DNA of 64,000 bases. Origin: Deltaproteobacteria bacterium. GTDB taxonomy: Bacteria > Bdellovibrionota > FAC87 > UBA2466. Of this stretch, positions 34,200 through 42,883 are shown piece after piece (the stretch's first letter is position 1; each line of letters opens with the position of its first letter). Position numbers and translations under genes: made by a program. The notes under the pieces were generated by a model that saw only the letters and a list, made by a program, of their open reading frames with translations, made no database searches and was not told the origin of the DNA. Location of the stretch: positions 1 to 64,000 of the forward strand of contig JACPWY010000010.1 of NCBI GenBank assembly GCA_016196825.1. Reading direction: 5' to 3'.

Positions 34200-35642
34200 C
34201 TACTGGGAATCGAGGAGTTTCTTGACCAACTCGTTGAGAACCCCGGGGTTGGCTTGCCCCTTGGTCTCCTTCATAACCTGCCCCACGAAGAACCCCAGTA
34301 GTTTGGTTTTGCCGTTTTTGTATTCAACCACCTGACTGGTGTTCGCCTCAATCACTTTCTGAATCACCTTTTCTAGCTGCTTCGCGTCACTAATCTGGCG
34401 GAGACCCTTTTCATTGAGGATCGTCTCGGGAGCCTTTGCGGTGGCAAACATCGCTTCAAATACGGTCTTGGCGATCTTGCCGCTAATTTCATTCGAGTCG
34501 ATTCGACGGATCAGATCGGCGAGGTGTTCCGTCGAGACAGGACTCTGATCAATTTCCACCGAGGCCGCATTGAGCCGACCCAGAAGCTCATTCATCACCC
34601 AATTGGCTGAGGCTTTGGCGTTTTGAGAAAGATTCGTCACGGTTTCAAAGTATTGGGCCAACTCCTGGGCCGCCGTGAGGACCGAAGCATCATACGGCGA
34701 GAGCCCATAACTTTCTTGAAATCGCTCCGACTTCTGCTGGGGTAATTCCGGGAGCTGCTTTCGAATCTCATTCTGCCAATCGGTCGTGATTTCTAAAGGA
34801 GCGAGATCAGGCTCGGGGAAATAGCGGTAGTCGGCAGCCCCCTCTTTCAAGCGCATGAGTTCGGTAGTCCCCTTAGCGGCATTCCAACCACGTGTCTGCT
34901 GCTGAATCACCTCTCCCAATTCGATCATTTCCACCTGGCGATCGATTTCATAGTCGATCGCCTTTTCGACGTACCGGAATGAGTTGATGTTCTTCAGCTC
35001 AACCTTGGTACCAAATTCCTGAGCCCCTTTGAGCCTCACTGAAATATTGGCATCACAGCGGAAATTACCCTCTTCCAAATTGCCGTCGCACACTTGGGTG
35101 TACCGGAGAATATTTCTGAGAGCCCGCAAATACTGCCCGGCCTCGAAGGCCGTCCGCATGTCGGGCTCGCTCACCATTTCAATGAGGGGCACACAGGCTC
35201 GGTTGAGATCCACGCGCGTTCCATGGCCGTGGTGCGTGGACTTACCCACGTCCTCCTCAAAATGGATGCGAGTGAGTTTCACTCCTCGCTGAGTTCCGTC
35301 TTTCAACTGTATCGGCACTTCGCCACCCGTGCAAAACGGCTGTTCGTACTGGCTGATCTGATACCCCTTCGGCAGATCTGGATAAAAATAGTTCTTCCGG
35401 GCAAAGATGCTGACCGGGTGGATGGTACTATTGAGCGCAAGCCCCACCCGAACACCCAGCTCAATCGCGTGCCGATTCACGACGGGAAGCGCTCCAGGCT
35501 GTCCGGTGCAGACGGGACAGATTTTAGTGTTGGGCTCCGCTCCAAACACGTTGGGACAGCTACAAAACATTTTAGAGCTCGTGAGGAGCTGAGCGTGCAC
35601 CTCGAGACCGATGACCGCTTCGTATTTGTCGCGCGCGCTCAT
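34200..35642 (-). CDS. gatB: Aspartyl/glutamyl-tRNA amidotransferase subunit B
   Basis: GatB is the kinase/tRNA-binding subunit of GatCAB, which converts Glu-tRNA-Gln and Asp-tRNA-Asn to the amide forms. The 480-residue protein starts YEAVIGLEVHAQLLTSSKMFCSC and has SIFARKNYFYPDLPKGYQISQYEQP and NRACVPLIEMVSEPD motifs, plus the YqeY-like tail. The ATG at 35642 overlaps the gatA stop (ATGA); the ORF track start is upstream and spurious. Confidence 0.96.
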   Translation of the reverse strand: MSARDKYEAVIGLEVHAQLLTSSKMFCSCPNVFGAEPNTKICPVCTGQPGALPVVNRHAIELGVRVGLALNSTIHPVSIFARKNYFYPDLPKGYQISQYEQPFCTGGEVPIQLKDGTQRGVKLTRIHFEEDVGKSTHHGHGTRVDLNRACVPLIEMVSEPDMRTAFEAGQYLRALRNILRYTQVCDGNLEEGNFRCDANISVRLKGAQEFGTKVELKNINSFRYVEKAIDYEIDRQVEMIELGEVIQQQTRGWNAAKGTTELMRLKEGAADYRYFPEPDLAPLEITTDWQNEIRKQLPELPQQKSERFQESYGLSPYDASVLTAAQELAQYFETVTNLSQNAKASANWVMNELLGRLNAASVEIDQSPVSTEHLADLIRRIDSNEISGKIAKTVFEAMFATAKAPETILNEKGLRQISDAKQLEKVIQKVIEANTSQVVEYKNGKTKLLGFFVGQVMKETKGQANPGVLNELVKKLLDSQ

Positions 35643-37084
35643 TTCGCACCCGCCCGCGGAAAGTGTCCGCGCAATTTTTCGAATTGATGCGCGATCGAAA
35701 AGAGTGAGGCCTCGTCGTAAGAGCGGCCAATCAGCTGAAGTCCGATGGGCAGCTTTTTGTCGTCGAGACCGCACGGGATCGAGATCCCGGGAAGCCCCGC
35801 GAGATTTACGGGCAGTGTGAAAACATCGGAAAGATACATTGTGATGGGATCATCGACCTTCTCACCGATGCGAAAGGCGGTGCAAGGTGAAGTGGGCACG
35901 GCGATGGTGTCGCACTTCTGGAACCCATCTTCGAAATCTTTCTTCAGAAGCGCACGCACCTGATTGGCGCGAGTGTAGAACGCATCGAAGTAACCGGCGC
36001 TCAAGGCATAGGTTCCGAGCATGATGCGAAGCTTGACCTCTTTGCCAAACCCTTCCCCGCGACTCCGGGAATAGAGAGACTCAACAGAGTCGACCCCCTT
36101 TGCTCGGTGTCCGTAGTGGACGCCGTCGTAGCGCGCGAGATTGCTGCTCGCCTCCGACGGCGCAAGGATGTAGTAGGTCGAAAGTCCGTAGCGAGCGTGG
36201 GGAATCGCCACATCGACAATCTTCGCTCCGGCCGCTTTCATGGTCGCTAAGGCCGCCTCGAATGATTTCAAAACCTCGGGATCCACTCCCTCAAGCCAAT
36301 CCCTCGCCACCCCGATGGTGGTCGCGTTGAGGGTCTTCGAGTTGAGCCGGCCGGTGTAGCTGCCCACCGTCGATTGGGAGGTGGTTGCATCACGGGGATC
36401 AAACCCAGCCATGACCTCGAGAAGACGGGCGTTGTCCCAGACGCAGTTTCCAAAGGGACCCACCTGATCGAGCGAGCTCGCGTAGGCCACGACACCGAAA
36501 CGACTGACGCGGCCATAGCTGGGCTTCATGCCGACTATTCCGCAGAGACTCGCTGGCTGACGAATGGAGCCCCCCGTGTCGGTGCCCAAAGCCCCGAGGC
36601 ACAGATTAGCGGCCACGGCCGCCGCCGAACCGCCACTCGATCCGCCCGGCACGCGCGTCTCATCCCACGGATTCTTCACAACTCCATAGGCACTGGATTC
36701 ATTCGAAGAGCCCATCGCAAATTCATCACAATTGGTTTTCCCGATGACGATTGCACCGGCCGCCTCGAGCCGTTCTACGGTGGTCGCCGTATAGGGCGAA
36801 CGATACCCTTCCAGGATTTTAGAGCCGGCGGTCGCGGACCAGCCCTTCACCAAGATGTTGTCCTTGATCGCGATGGGAATGCCGTAAAGGGGAAGGTTTT
36901 CCATCTGCCCCGCGCATCCATCGAGTTCCTTCGCTCGAGCGATGACTTTTTCCTTCAGCACCTCCAGGTAGGCGTTGAACTTCGGGTTCGTGCTTTCAAT
37001 GCGGTCCAAGAAATCGCCAGCGACTGTCGACGGCTGGGTGGCTTTTTTCTTGTAGCCTTCCAGGAGCTCCTGAATCGTATTCAT
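35639..37084 (-). CDS. gatA: Aspartyl/glutamyl-tRNA amidotransferase subunit A
   Basis: The glutaminase subunit that supplies ammonia to GatB. The 481-residue amidase-signature protein has the catalytic Lys in GIPIAIKDNILVKG and the Ser-rich core RVPGGSSGGSAAAVAA with GTDTGGSIRQPAS. It starts inside the gatC stop (4-bp overlap) and ends overlapping gatB, so the three subunits are translated as a coupled set. Confidence 0.97.
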   Translation of the reverse strand: MNTIQELLEGYKKKATQPSTVAGDFLDRIESTNPKFNAYLEVLKEKVIARAKELDGCAGQMENLPLYGIPIAIKDNILVKGWSATAGSKILEGYRSPYTATTVERLEAAGAIVIGKTNCDEFAMGSSNESSAYGVVKNPWDETRVPGGSSGGSAAAVAANLCLGALGTDTGGSIRQPASLCGIVGMKPSYGRVSRFGVVAYASSLDQVGPFGNCVWDNARLLEVMAGFDPRDATTSQSTVGSYTGRLNSKTLNATTIGVARDWLEGVDPEVLKSFEAALATMKAAGAKIVDVAIPHARYGLSTYYILAPSEASSNLARYDGVHYGHRAKGVDSVESLYSRSRGEGFGKEVKLRIMLGTYALSAGYFDAFYTRANQVRALLKKDFEDGFQKCDTIAVPTSPCTAFRIGEKVDDPITMYLSDVFTLPVNLAGLPGISIPCGLDDKKLPIGLQLIGRSYDEASLFSIAHQFEKLRGHFPRAGAK

Positions 37085-37374
37085 GTCTCCTTCTCCAAAA
37101 CGGTCGGCAGAAGAAACTGATTCTCTTCGGCGAGCGGCGCATTGGCGACAATCGCCTCACGATCCGGCCACTGCCTCGCCTCATCCTCGCGAAACCGAGG
37201 CGCATCGAGCGGCACATGGCGAACAAATGCCCCCTTGGGAAGGGAAAGGGAATCGAGGTCCTTCATGTATTCAATCACGCGGCCGAGCCGTTTTTGGTAT
37301 TCGGCGACCTCGGCATCGGTGAGCGACAGACGCGCGAGCTGAGCTATCTTAAGAACCTCTTGCCGAGTGAGCAT
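37081..37374 (-). CDS. gatC: Aspartyl/glutamyl-tRNA amidotransferase subunit C
   Basis: This small subunit stabilises GatA-GatB. From ATG 37374 it has 97 residues and begins LTRQEVLKIAQLARLSLTDAEV, the standard GatC N-terminus, ending with REDEARQWPDREAIVANAPLAEENQFLLPTVLEKE. I prefer this start to the upstream ATG at 37386, because the latter lies inside a good -10 box (TATGGT). It is the first gene of the operon gatC-gatA-gatB-gmd-plsY-thioredoxin. Confidence 0.93.
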   Translation of the reverse strand: MLTRQEVLKIAQLARLSLTDAEVAEYQKRLGRVIEYMKDLDSLSLPKGAFVRHVPLDAPRFREDEARQWPDREAIVANAPLAEENQFLLPTVLEKET

Positions 37375-37381
37375 GGGGGGT

Positions 37382-37410
37382 ACCATACCTGGGGGCGGAG
37401 TCCGCGGCAA
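37382..37410 (-). promoter_or_regulatory. Promoter of the gatCAB operon, apparently leaderless
   Basis: TTGCCG, a 17-bp spacer and TATGGT on the minus strand end 7 nt before the gatC ATG. No ribosome site exists between them. Transcription would begin at about the start codon. Confidence 0.5.
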
Positions 37411-37456
37411 TAACCGGCCACGAGTGCACCGGACGGCCGAGGCGCCTAGCCGGCCC

Positions 37457-38329
37457 TCACCAGTAGTCGAGCGCTTGGCGATCGACCCAAGGGACGGCGG
37501 CGTTGCGGATCATGGGGATCTTGTTGGGGGCCACCCGATCTTCCACCCAGAATCGAGCGGAGGGAAGCCCATGGAGAACCGCCTGGTTCACTAGGAAATT
37601 GATGCAGTGGCTGCACTGGCCATCGAGAACCATCCCCTCTTCATTGCCGGAGACAAAATTGGGGATAGAGGCGATGGGGTGAAGTTTGCCTGAGTGCTCG
37701 CCTATCCAGAAGATCTCCGTGGGGAGACGCTTCTGTGTCAGCTCCGAGAAATACCGAAACCGCTCGATGTGCCAGTCGAGATAAAGCTCATCGTATTCAA
37801 CGGTCACACCCGGTTTCGTTAGAAACTCCTTACGGTTGGCCAGCTCCTTCACGAAAGACTTCGAATCAAGCGCGGTCTCGAGCCCCCTCCGGTCCACCGC
37901 CTGAGCAGAAAGGATGTTCTCCCTCATCGAAAAGGACTCATACCCCAGCTTTTCATAGTAGGAGGGCCTCAGATCGGAAAACAGGATCGAAAGGGCACTC
38001 GGGTTTTTCGACAGGACCGTGCTCAAAAGTTTTCGCGCGTGGTCATGTCCCCTTTGATCGGGGGGAGTGTAGACCGAGGCGATGTGATAGCCGGTCACAA
38101 TCTCTTTTCCACTGCGAAACTTGACTTCGAAGGTGTCGAGCGAGGTGAGAAGATTGCCATCATTGTTGCGGGCGAGCCAGGTGATGATTTTTGCCTTCCC
38201 AAAGGGATGGGCGTAAAGACGGATGTTTCGTTCAGCGTATTGGGCGGTCGAAAGTGGGCCGCCCCAAAGCTCAGAGCGGGGCCGGGCCAGTGCCAAACGA
38301 TCTAGATCTTCCGCAATCTCGATGATCAT
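37457..38329 (-). CDS. GNAT-family N-acetyltransferase-like protein
   Basis: The 290-residue protein has a GNAT-type acetyl-CoA region in its first half (IASVYTPPDQRGHDHARKLLSTVLSK, the 'motif A' Q/RxxGxA pattern written GHDHA, then LFSDLRPSYYEKLGYESF). A second domain of about 140 residues follows, resembling the C-terminal half of yeast LYC1-like acetyltransferases. The substrate is unknown. The start overlaps the uvrD stop by 4 bp, so it is expressed behind the helicase. Confidence 0.75.
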   Translation of the reverse strand: MIIEIAEDLDRLALARPRSELWGGPLSTAQYAERNIRLYAHPFGKAKIITWLARNNDGNLLTSLDTFEVKFRSGKEIVTGYHIASVYTPPDQRGHDHARKLLSTVLSKNPSALSILFSDLRPSYYEKLGYESFSMRENILSAQAVDRRGLETALDSKSFVKELANRKEFLTKPGVTVEYDELYLDWHIERFRYFSELTQKRLPTEIFWIGEHSGKLHPIASIPNFVSGNEEGMVLDGQCSHCINFLVNQAVLHGLPSARFWVEDRVAPNKIPMIRNAAVPWVDRQALDYW

Positions 38330-40620
38330 ACTTCTCTCAGCTGCGTGAATTTCCGCGAGATCTTTTTCGTCCCTCGGCCCCGAAACTCCACGACGATCTT
38401 ATCGTCGCCCAGGACCTGACGAACTATTCCCAATCCGAAGATCGGGTGCTCCACTTTACTGCCCGCTCGCAGGTCCTCGTCGTCGGACGGGCCCTGTTCG
38501 AACCCCGGATCAAAGTCGCCCACCTGACTATATTCCTCACCATGGGCCGATCGCGGGGGTAGACCCGGGCGGTCGAGATAGTGGCGACGACGGGTGAAGT
38601 AGTCGGCCTTCTTGGTCTCAAGATATTCCTTGGGAATCTCCTCGAGGAACCGGCTCTCAACTCGGAAGTGGCTCGTCCCAAAAACGGTGCGATTCTTGGC
38701 AAAATAAAGAAACAGGCGTTTGCGCGCGCGGGTCATGCCGACGTAAAGCAACCGGCGCTCCTCTTCAATATCCGACGGTTCGGCGGCGTCCCAACTGCGA
38801 ATATTCGGGAAGAGTTCTTCTTCCAGGCCCACAATGTGAACCCGGTCGAATTCCAGGCCCTTGGCCATGTGGATCGTCATGAGTTTGAGTGCTGGCGCCG
38901 TAGGATCATAGCGATCAAGATCGGAGACCAGCGCGATCTCTTCCAGATACGTCTCAAGGGTGATCTTCTTGTTGGGATCATCTCCTCCCGATCGCAATTC
39001 GTATTCGACGATGCCCTGTCGCAATTCAGCTAAGTTTTCGAGGCGACTCTGGGCCTCCACCGAATCTTCCTTCTGCAGAGAAGACCGGTAGTTGGTCTCC
39101 TCGAGCACCATATTCAGAAGATCACTCGGGAGAAGACTGGGCTTGGCGGCTCGGAGGCCAGCCATCAGGTTGTAGAATTCCAGAAGGGATTTGCGGCTTC
39201 TACCGAGATCCACCGTTATCGTCGGCTCGGGGCCCAACGATTTTTCGAGAAGGCTGAAAAGACTCACGCCGTAAACTCGGGCCTGGTCCATGAGGCGCTC
39301 AAGAGTCACGTTGCCTATGCCCCGCGGCGGAACATTCACAATCCGGCGAAAACTCACGTCGTCACTGGGGTTTGCGATGAGCTTAAGGTAGGCCAACGAA
39401 TCTTTCACTTCCAGCCGATCGTAGAATTTGAGGCCACCGTAGATCTGGTATTGGATGCCCTTGGTGCGCAAAACGTCTTCGATCACGCGTGATTGGGCAT
39501 TGGTCCGATAGAAAACCGCAATCTGATTCAATGACTCCCCTGCCGTCACGCCATTCAGAATGTCAGAGATGACCTTGAAGGCCTCGTCGTGCTCATCATA
39601 GGCCTCCGAGAGAAGAATCTTGTCCCCCTCGGTGTTGTTGGTAAAAAGGGTCTTATCGCGCCTCTCTGTATTATTGGCAATCACGCGGCTTGCCGCCTCG
39701 ATGATATTTCGAGTCGAGCGGTAGTTCTCCTCGAGCTTGAAGATCTTGGCGGCGGGGTAATCCTTTTCGAAATTCAAAATATTGGAAATGTCTGCGCCAC
39801 GCCAGCGATAGATCGATTGATCTTCGTCACCGACAACACAGATATTGCCGGCTGAAGAGACCAGTTTTTTCACGAGAAGATACTGACACCGGTTGGTGTC
39901 TTGGTACTCATCGACAAGGACGTGACCGAGGCGATCCTGAAAGGCCTTAAGCACATTGGGGTGCTCGGTGAAAAGCTTCACGGTCTGGAGAATCAGATCA
40001 CCAAAATCCATGGCCGCGGATTGCTTGAGAGCTTCCGTATAGCGGCTGAAGACTCTGAGAAACGCGTCTTCAAACGGGCCTCCGTAGGTCGATTTGTAAT
40101 TACTCGCATCGTAACCCTCGTTTTTGATTTTATTGATGCGCCCTTGAATCGATTTAGGCGAAAACGTCGTCTCGGAGACGTTGAGCTCGCGCATGCAGGC
40201 CTTCACGAGCGAAAGCTGATCGGAGTCATCGTAGATAGTGAAGTGGTTGGGGAATCCAAGAAAATGCCCGTGCGAACGGAGAATCCGAACGCAGGCCGAG
40301 TGGAATGTGCTCACCCACAGGTCCCTCTCTTCGAGGTGAATTCCCATTTCTTCGTTCAGAAGGGTGTGGACTCGGTGACGCATCTCGGCGGCCGCCTTAT
40401 TGGTGAACGTCACCGCGAAAATTTGTGTGGGATCAGCTTGGCGTGTCTGGATCAAATGGGCGATGCGCGAAGTGAGCACTCGCGTTTTCCCTGATCCGGC
40501 GCCAGCCAAGATCAAGATGGGGCCTGCCCCCCATTCAACGGCGGCTCGCTGAGGCCCATTCAGTTTCTGTAGATAATCCACAAGTGAACCAATATCGAAC
40601 AGCGTCTGACGCTGAGTCAA
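38326..40620 (-). CDS. uvrD: UvrD/PcrA-type ATP-dependent DNA helicase
   Basis: Superfamily 1A 3'-5' helicase of 764 residues. Visible motifs: Q motif LNGPQRAAVEW, Walker A LAGAGSGKTRVL, FAVTFTNKAAAEMR, Walker B VDEYQDTN, motif III GDEDQSIYRWRGA, motif V TIHMAKGLEFDRVHIVGLEE and motif VI EERRLLYVGMTRA. The C-terminus (VEHPIFGLGIVRQVLGDDKIVVEF) is the Tudor-like RNA-polymerase-binding domain of PcrA/UvrD. The role is repair and removal of stalled polymerase or RecA. uvrB is also in the window, at 61.5 kb. Confidence 0.94.
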   Translation of the reverse strand: MTQRQTLFDIGSLVDYLQKLNGPQRAAVEWGAGPILILAGAGSGKTRVLTSRIAHLIQTRQADPTQIFAVTFTNKAAAEMRHRVHTLLNEEMGIHLEERDLWVSTFHSACVRILRSHGHFLGFPNHFTIYDDSDQLSLVKACMRELNVSETTFSPKSIQGRINKIKNEGYDASNYKSTYGGPFEDAFLRVFSRYTEALKQSAAMDFGDLILQTVKLFTEHPNVLKAFQDRLGHVLVDEYQDTNRCQYLLVKKLVSSAGNICVVGDEDQSIYRWRGADISNILNFEKDYPAAKIFKLEENYRSTRNIIEAASRVIANNTERRDKTLFTNNTEGDKILLSEAYDEHDEAFKVISDILNGVTAGESLNQIAVFYRTNAQSRVIEDVLRTKGIQYQIYGGLKFYDRLEVKDSLAYLKLIANPSDDVSFRRIVNVPPRGIGNVTLERLMDQARVYGVSLFSLLEKSLGPEPTITVDLGRSRKSLLEFYNLMAGLRAAKPSLLPSDLLNMVLEETNYRSSLQKEDSVEAQSRLENLAELRQGIVEYELRSGGDDPNKKITLETYLEEIALVSDLDRYDPTAPALKLMTIHMAKGLEFDRVHIVGLEEELFPNIRSWDAAEPSDIEEERRLLYVGMTRARKRLFLYFAKNRTVFGTSHFRVESRFLEEIPKEYLETKKADYFTRRRHYLDRPGLPPRSAHGEEYSQVGDFDPGFEQGPSDDEDLRAGSKVEHPIFGLGIVRQVLGDDKIVVEFRGRGTKKISRKFTQLREV

Positions 40621-40626
40621 ATGGGG

Positions 40627-40652
40627 TTACTAATGAGGTCATAAGTAAGTAG
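40627..40652. repeat. 22-bp palindromic repeat, copy 2
   Basis: TTACTAATGA-GG-TCATAAGTAA then GTAG, starting 6 bp upstream of the UvrD start codon on that gene's 5' side. It shares one near-palindromic sequence with copies at 16929 and 58187, so it may influence uvrD expression. Confidence 0.8.
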
Positions 40653-40654
40653 AC

Positions 40655-40760
40655 ACTGCGATGGGCGCTAAGAACGCACCCGACTTCGTCAGCCGAAAAC
40701 AGAGGTCCTCCACGGCCCCATTGGGCCGCCTCCGGGCATGTCGAACATCTTACACACAGC
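40655..40760 (-). repeat. Degenerate relative of the complex inverted-repeat element
   Basis: On the minus strand CCCGGAGGC, a private hairpin (GGCCCAATGGGGCC) and GTGGAGGAC keep the order seen in the core of copies 1 and 2 (CCCGGAGGC, optional hairpin, GCGGAGGAC). Plus-strand AAGAACGCAC also recurs. The outer and inner arms are not recognisable. It lies directly next to palindrome copy 2, as element copy 2 lies next to palindrome copy 1. Confidence 0.45.
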
Positions 40761-40815
40761 TATCCATGCTGGACGCACAAGAAAGAAGGGCGCCGAAGCA
40801 CCCTTCTTTCGGTGG

Positions 40816-42375
40816 CTATTCTAGAATTTGTGGGTTGCGCAGAATGAGGGCTGCGGCCTCCATCCGGGCTAGATAATGGGAGTCGCCCGTGAAGCCCTTC
40901 TGGAGGAGCACCCAGGCGTTGCGGGATCCGGTCTCGTCGATTCCGCGCTGCACTTTTCGCTCGCCCATGTTGTAGGCCATGGTGGCGAGTTCCCAGTCTC
41001 GGAATCGCAGATTGAGCGTCGCGAGGAATCGGCAAGCGCCATCCGTTGCCTTTTCGACGTTGAGTCTCTCATCCACCTCATCGTCCACCCTGAGCCCAAA
41101 GTTCCGGGCCGTTCCTGGAGTGAATTGCCAAAGCCCCGCCGAGTGAAGAGGGTGCGGACTCTGCCGTGGGTTTTGGTAACCTGACTCGATGATCGGCAGC
41201 GCTAGGAACTCGATGGGAAGGCCGTACTCCTTGAGCTTCGATTCCACAAAGGGGCGATAGTTCGCCATACGCGCGAGCGATCCCTTGATGTACTCCCGTC
41301 CATCGGGCGTGCCCACGAAGGTGTTGAGCTGCTCCACCACCTCTGCATTGATCGTCACCGGGAACTCGCCTCCTCCGCGGCGCATGTCATCCAGGAGACT
41401 CTGCGCAATCGCGCGCGTCACCCTGCGATCGTGGATGAGGCTTCGCGAGGCCCACGCCACCGTCGTCATCAACGCAACGGCCATTATCGCGCCCAGTAAG
41501 CCAACTGACTTTGGGTACCTTCTTTTTTTCACCATCATTTGGATTCTCCGTTTGAGTAAGGAGCCCGCTGCACCCGCCGCCATGCCGGTGGTACCGACCA
41601 GCACAGGGCGAGATTGGCGAGCAGTCTCGGCGACCCTCAAGAGGCAGCCACCGTATGCCCTCGCTGAAATCCACTCCCTTTCGAGAAGGGTTTCATCGCA
41701 AGCAAACTCTTGAATTTCAGCCATCACCTTCACGAGAAGATGGGAGAAGGGATTCAAAATGGTGAGACCCCGGAAAACTTCCAGAGCGTGAACCCAAATC
41801 GTGTCCCGTTGACGGTGGTGCTGAAGCTCATGGCTCACCGACAGACGATAGTCACCCACTCGTTCAATGAGAGAATGGGGCAACAAAACGTAAGCTCGAG
41901 AGAAAGCGCGAAAGGAGAGAGGAACGGTCAGTCGATCAGAGACTCGAATCTCGACTCGACCGATTCGCTTCAAAGGGTACGACTGGCGCCTGAGGTGACC
42001 GAGTTTGAACCACGCGGGAGTCAGTCGGATGAAAGTTACTGTGAGTCCGAAAGCCAAGACCAAGGCCCCCAACCAATCGAGTGCGCCCAATGGGAGCGCG
42101 AAGTCGCGCGATTCTCCTACCGTCAGCGCCCCCTCTTCAGCCGTGGGATTTCGCGCGGCTGATTGGCTCGGGGCATACCAGATCTGGGCGGAAGGAGTTG
42201 CCAAAGATGCCTTCGGGAAGAAAGGAAGCGCGAGAGGCAATAGAATGACGAGAGCCACAACGATGCGCGAGAGACCGAGCAGTTGCCGAAAAGCGACCCA
42301 TCTCTTTGTGACGAGCACTTTCATCAAAACGGCGCCAATGATTATGAGCAGATTGAATTCCCAAAACACGCTCAT
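40816..42375 (-). CDS. BlaR1-type M56 metalloprotease fused to a lytic transglycosylase (SLT) domain
   Basis: The 519-residue membrane protein has helices near residues 6-22, 34-54, 97-118 and 294-310. Between the third and fourth lies an M56 protease domain with SHELQHHRQRD (HExxH, residues 182-186) and the third-ligand region IQEFACDE (about 220-228). After the last helix, residues 330-519 form a periplasmic SLT lysozyme-like domain with catalytic Glu in LPIIESGYQ (E397), AGLWQFTPGTARNFGL and MAYNMGERKV. In BlaR1/MecR1 this position holds a penicillin-binding sensor; here it is a glycan-cleaving fold. It is coupled to a BlaI-type repressor by ATGA overlap. Inference: it senses peptidoglycan and inactivates the repressor by proteolysis. 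Confidence 0.93.
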   Translation of the reverse strand: MSVFWEFNLLIIIGAVLMKVLVTKRWVAFRQLLGLSRIVVALVILLPLALPFFPKASLATPSAQIWYAPSQSAARNPTAEEGALTVGESRDFALPLGALDWLGALVLAFGLTVTFIRLTPAWFKLGHLRRQSYPLKRIGRVEIRVSDRLTVPLSFRAFSRAYVLLPHSLIERVGDYRLSVSHELQHHRQRDTIWVHALEVFRGLTILNPFSHLLVKVMAEIQEFACDETLLEREWISARAYGGCLLRVAETARQSRPVLVGTTGMAAGAAGSLLKRRIQMMVKKRRYPKSVGLLGAIMAVALMTTVAWASRSLIHDRRVTRAIAQSLLDDMRRGGGEFPVTINAEVVEQLNTFVGTPDGREYIKGSLARMANYRPFVESKLKEYGLPIEFLALPIIESGYQNPRQSPHPLHSAGLWQFTPGTARNFGLRVDDEVDERLNVEKATDGACRFLATLNLRFRDWELATMAYNMGERKVQRGIDETGSRNAWVLLQKGFTGDSHYLARMEAAALILRNPQILE

Positions 42376-42755
42376 TCTCCACGCTCCCCCAAAAGTTTGC
42401 GCATCGCTTCGAGATCTTCTTCTGACAGATTCCCCGCCTCAACAAGGCGCGCCACCAGATGGGTGGGCTCACCATCAAAAACATTGTCCACCAAAAGTCG
42501 GAGAGTCTTCGATTCGTAGTCGCTCTTTTTCACCACGGAGGCATAGACGTGGCCACGGCCCTCTTTATGACTCTTGAGGACGCCCTTTTGTTCGAGAATC
42601 CTCAGGATGGTCGAGACCGATGTGTAGGCCAATTTCCGAGAAGGCGGGAGCGCCTCGAGCACATCGTTCACCGTCCCCGAGCCTCGGCGCCAGAGGATCC
42701 CCATCATCTCGAGCTCCACTCCCGTGAGCAGTCTTTCTGGCTTCTTCTTCACCAC
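42372..42755 (-). CDS. BlaI/MecI-family transcriptional repressor
   Basis: The 127-residue winged-helix protein shows the family pattern: LTGVELEMMGILWRRGSGTVNDVLEALPPSRKLAYTSVSTILRILEQKGVLKSHKEGRGHVY, followed by a helical dimerisation tail. BlaI-type repressors bind ACTA...TAGT-like dyads and are cleaved after the partner M56 protease is activated. The GTG start follows GGAGG. It is translated just before the M56-transglycosylase protein, and its promoter carries two matching dyads. Confidence 0.94.
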   Translation of the reverse strand: MVKKKPERLLTGVELEMMGILWRRGSGTVNDVLEALPPSRKLAYTSVSTILRILEQKGVLKSHKEGRGHVYASVVKKSDYESKTLRLLVDNVFDGEPTHLVARLVEAGNLSEEDLEAMRKLLGERGE

Positions 42756-42769
42756 TAACCTCCTTACGG

Positions 42770-42798
42770 ATTATAGTAACTAAGACCTTAGTAGATAA
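42770..42798 (-). promoter_or_regulatory. Promoter of the blaI-like operon
   Basis: On the minus strand a perfect TATAAT (42775-42770) is preceded by TTATCT at 17-bp spacing. The proximal operator dyad fills the spacer, so repressor binding would block polymerase. The leader to the GTG start is short but contains AAGGAGG. Confidence 0.6.
42779..42792. promoter_or_regulatory. Candidate BlaI-type operator O1
   Basis: ACTAAG-AC-CTTAGT is a perfect 6+6 dyad inside the promoter spacer of the blaI-like operon. Its ACTA/TAGT ends match the style of known BlaI/MecI operators. Confidence 0.65.
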
Positions 42799-42799
42799 C

Positions 42800-42815
42800 A
42801 ACTAAATATTTAGTT
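42800..42815. promoter_or_regulatory. Candidate BlaI-type operator O2
   Basis: AACTAAATATTTAGTT is a perfect 16-bp palindrome whose centre is 22 bp (about two helical turns) from O1. It is also the operator nearer to the divergent HEAT-cyclophilin gene, so that gene may share the control. Confidence 0.65.
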
Positions 42816-42883
42816 ACACCTTACACTGGTTTTGATGACGCGGGCGGCTGTCGGTAAGGACCTAAAACTAGGACAATAATTTG

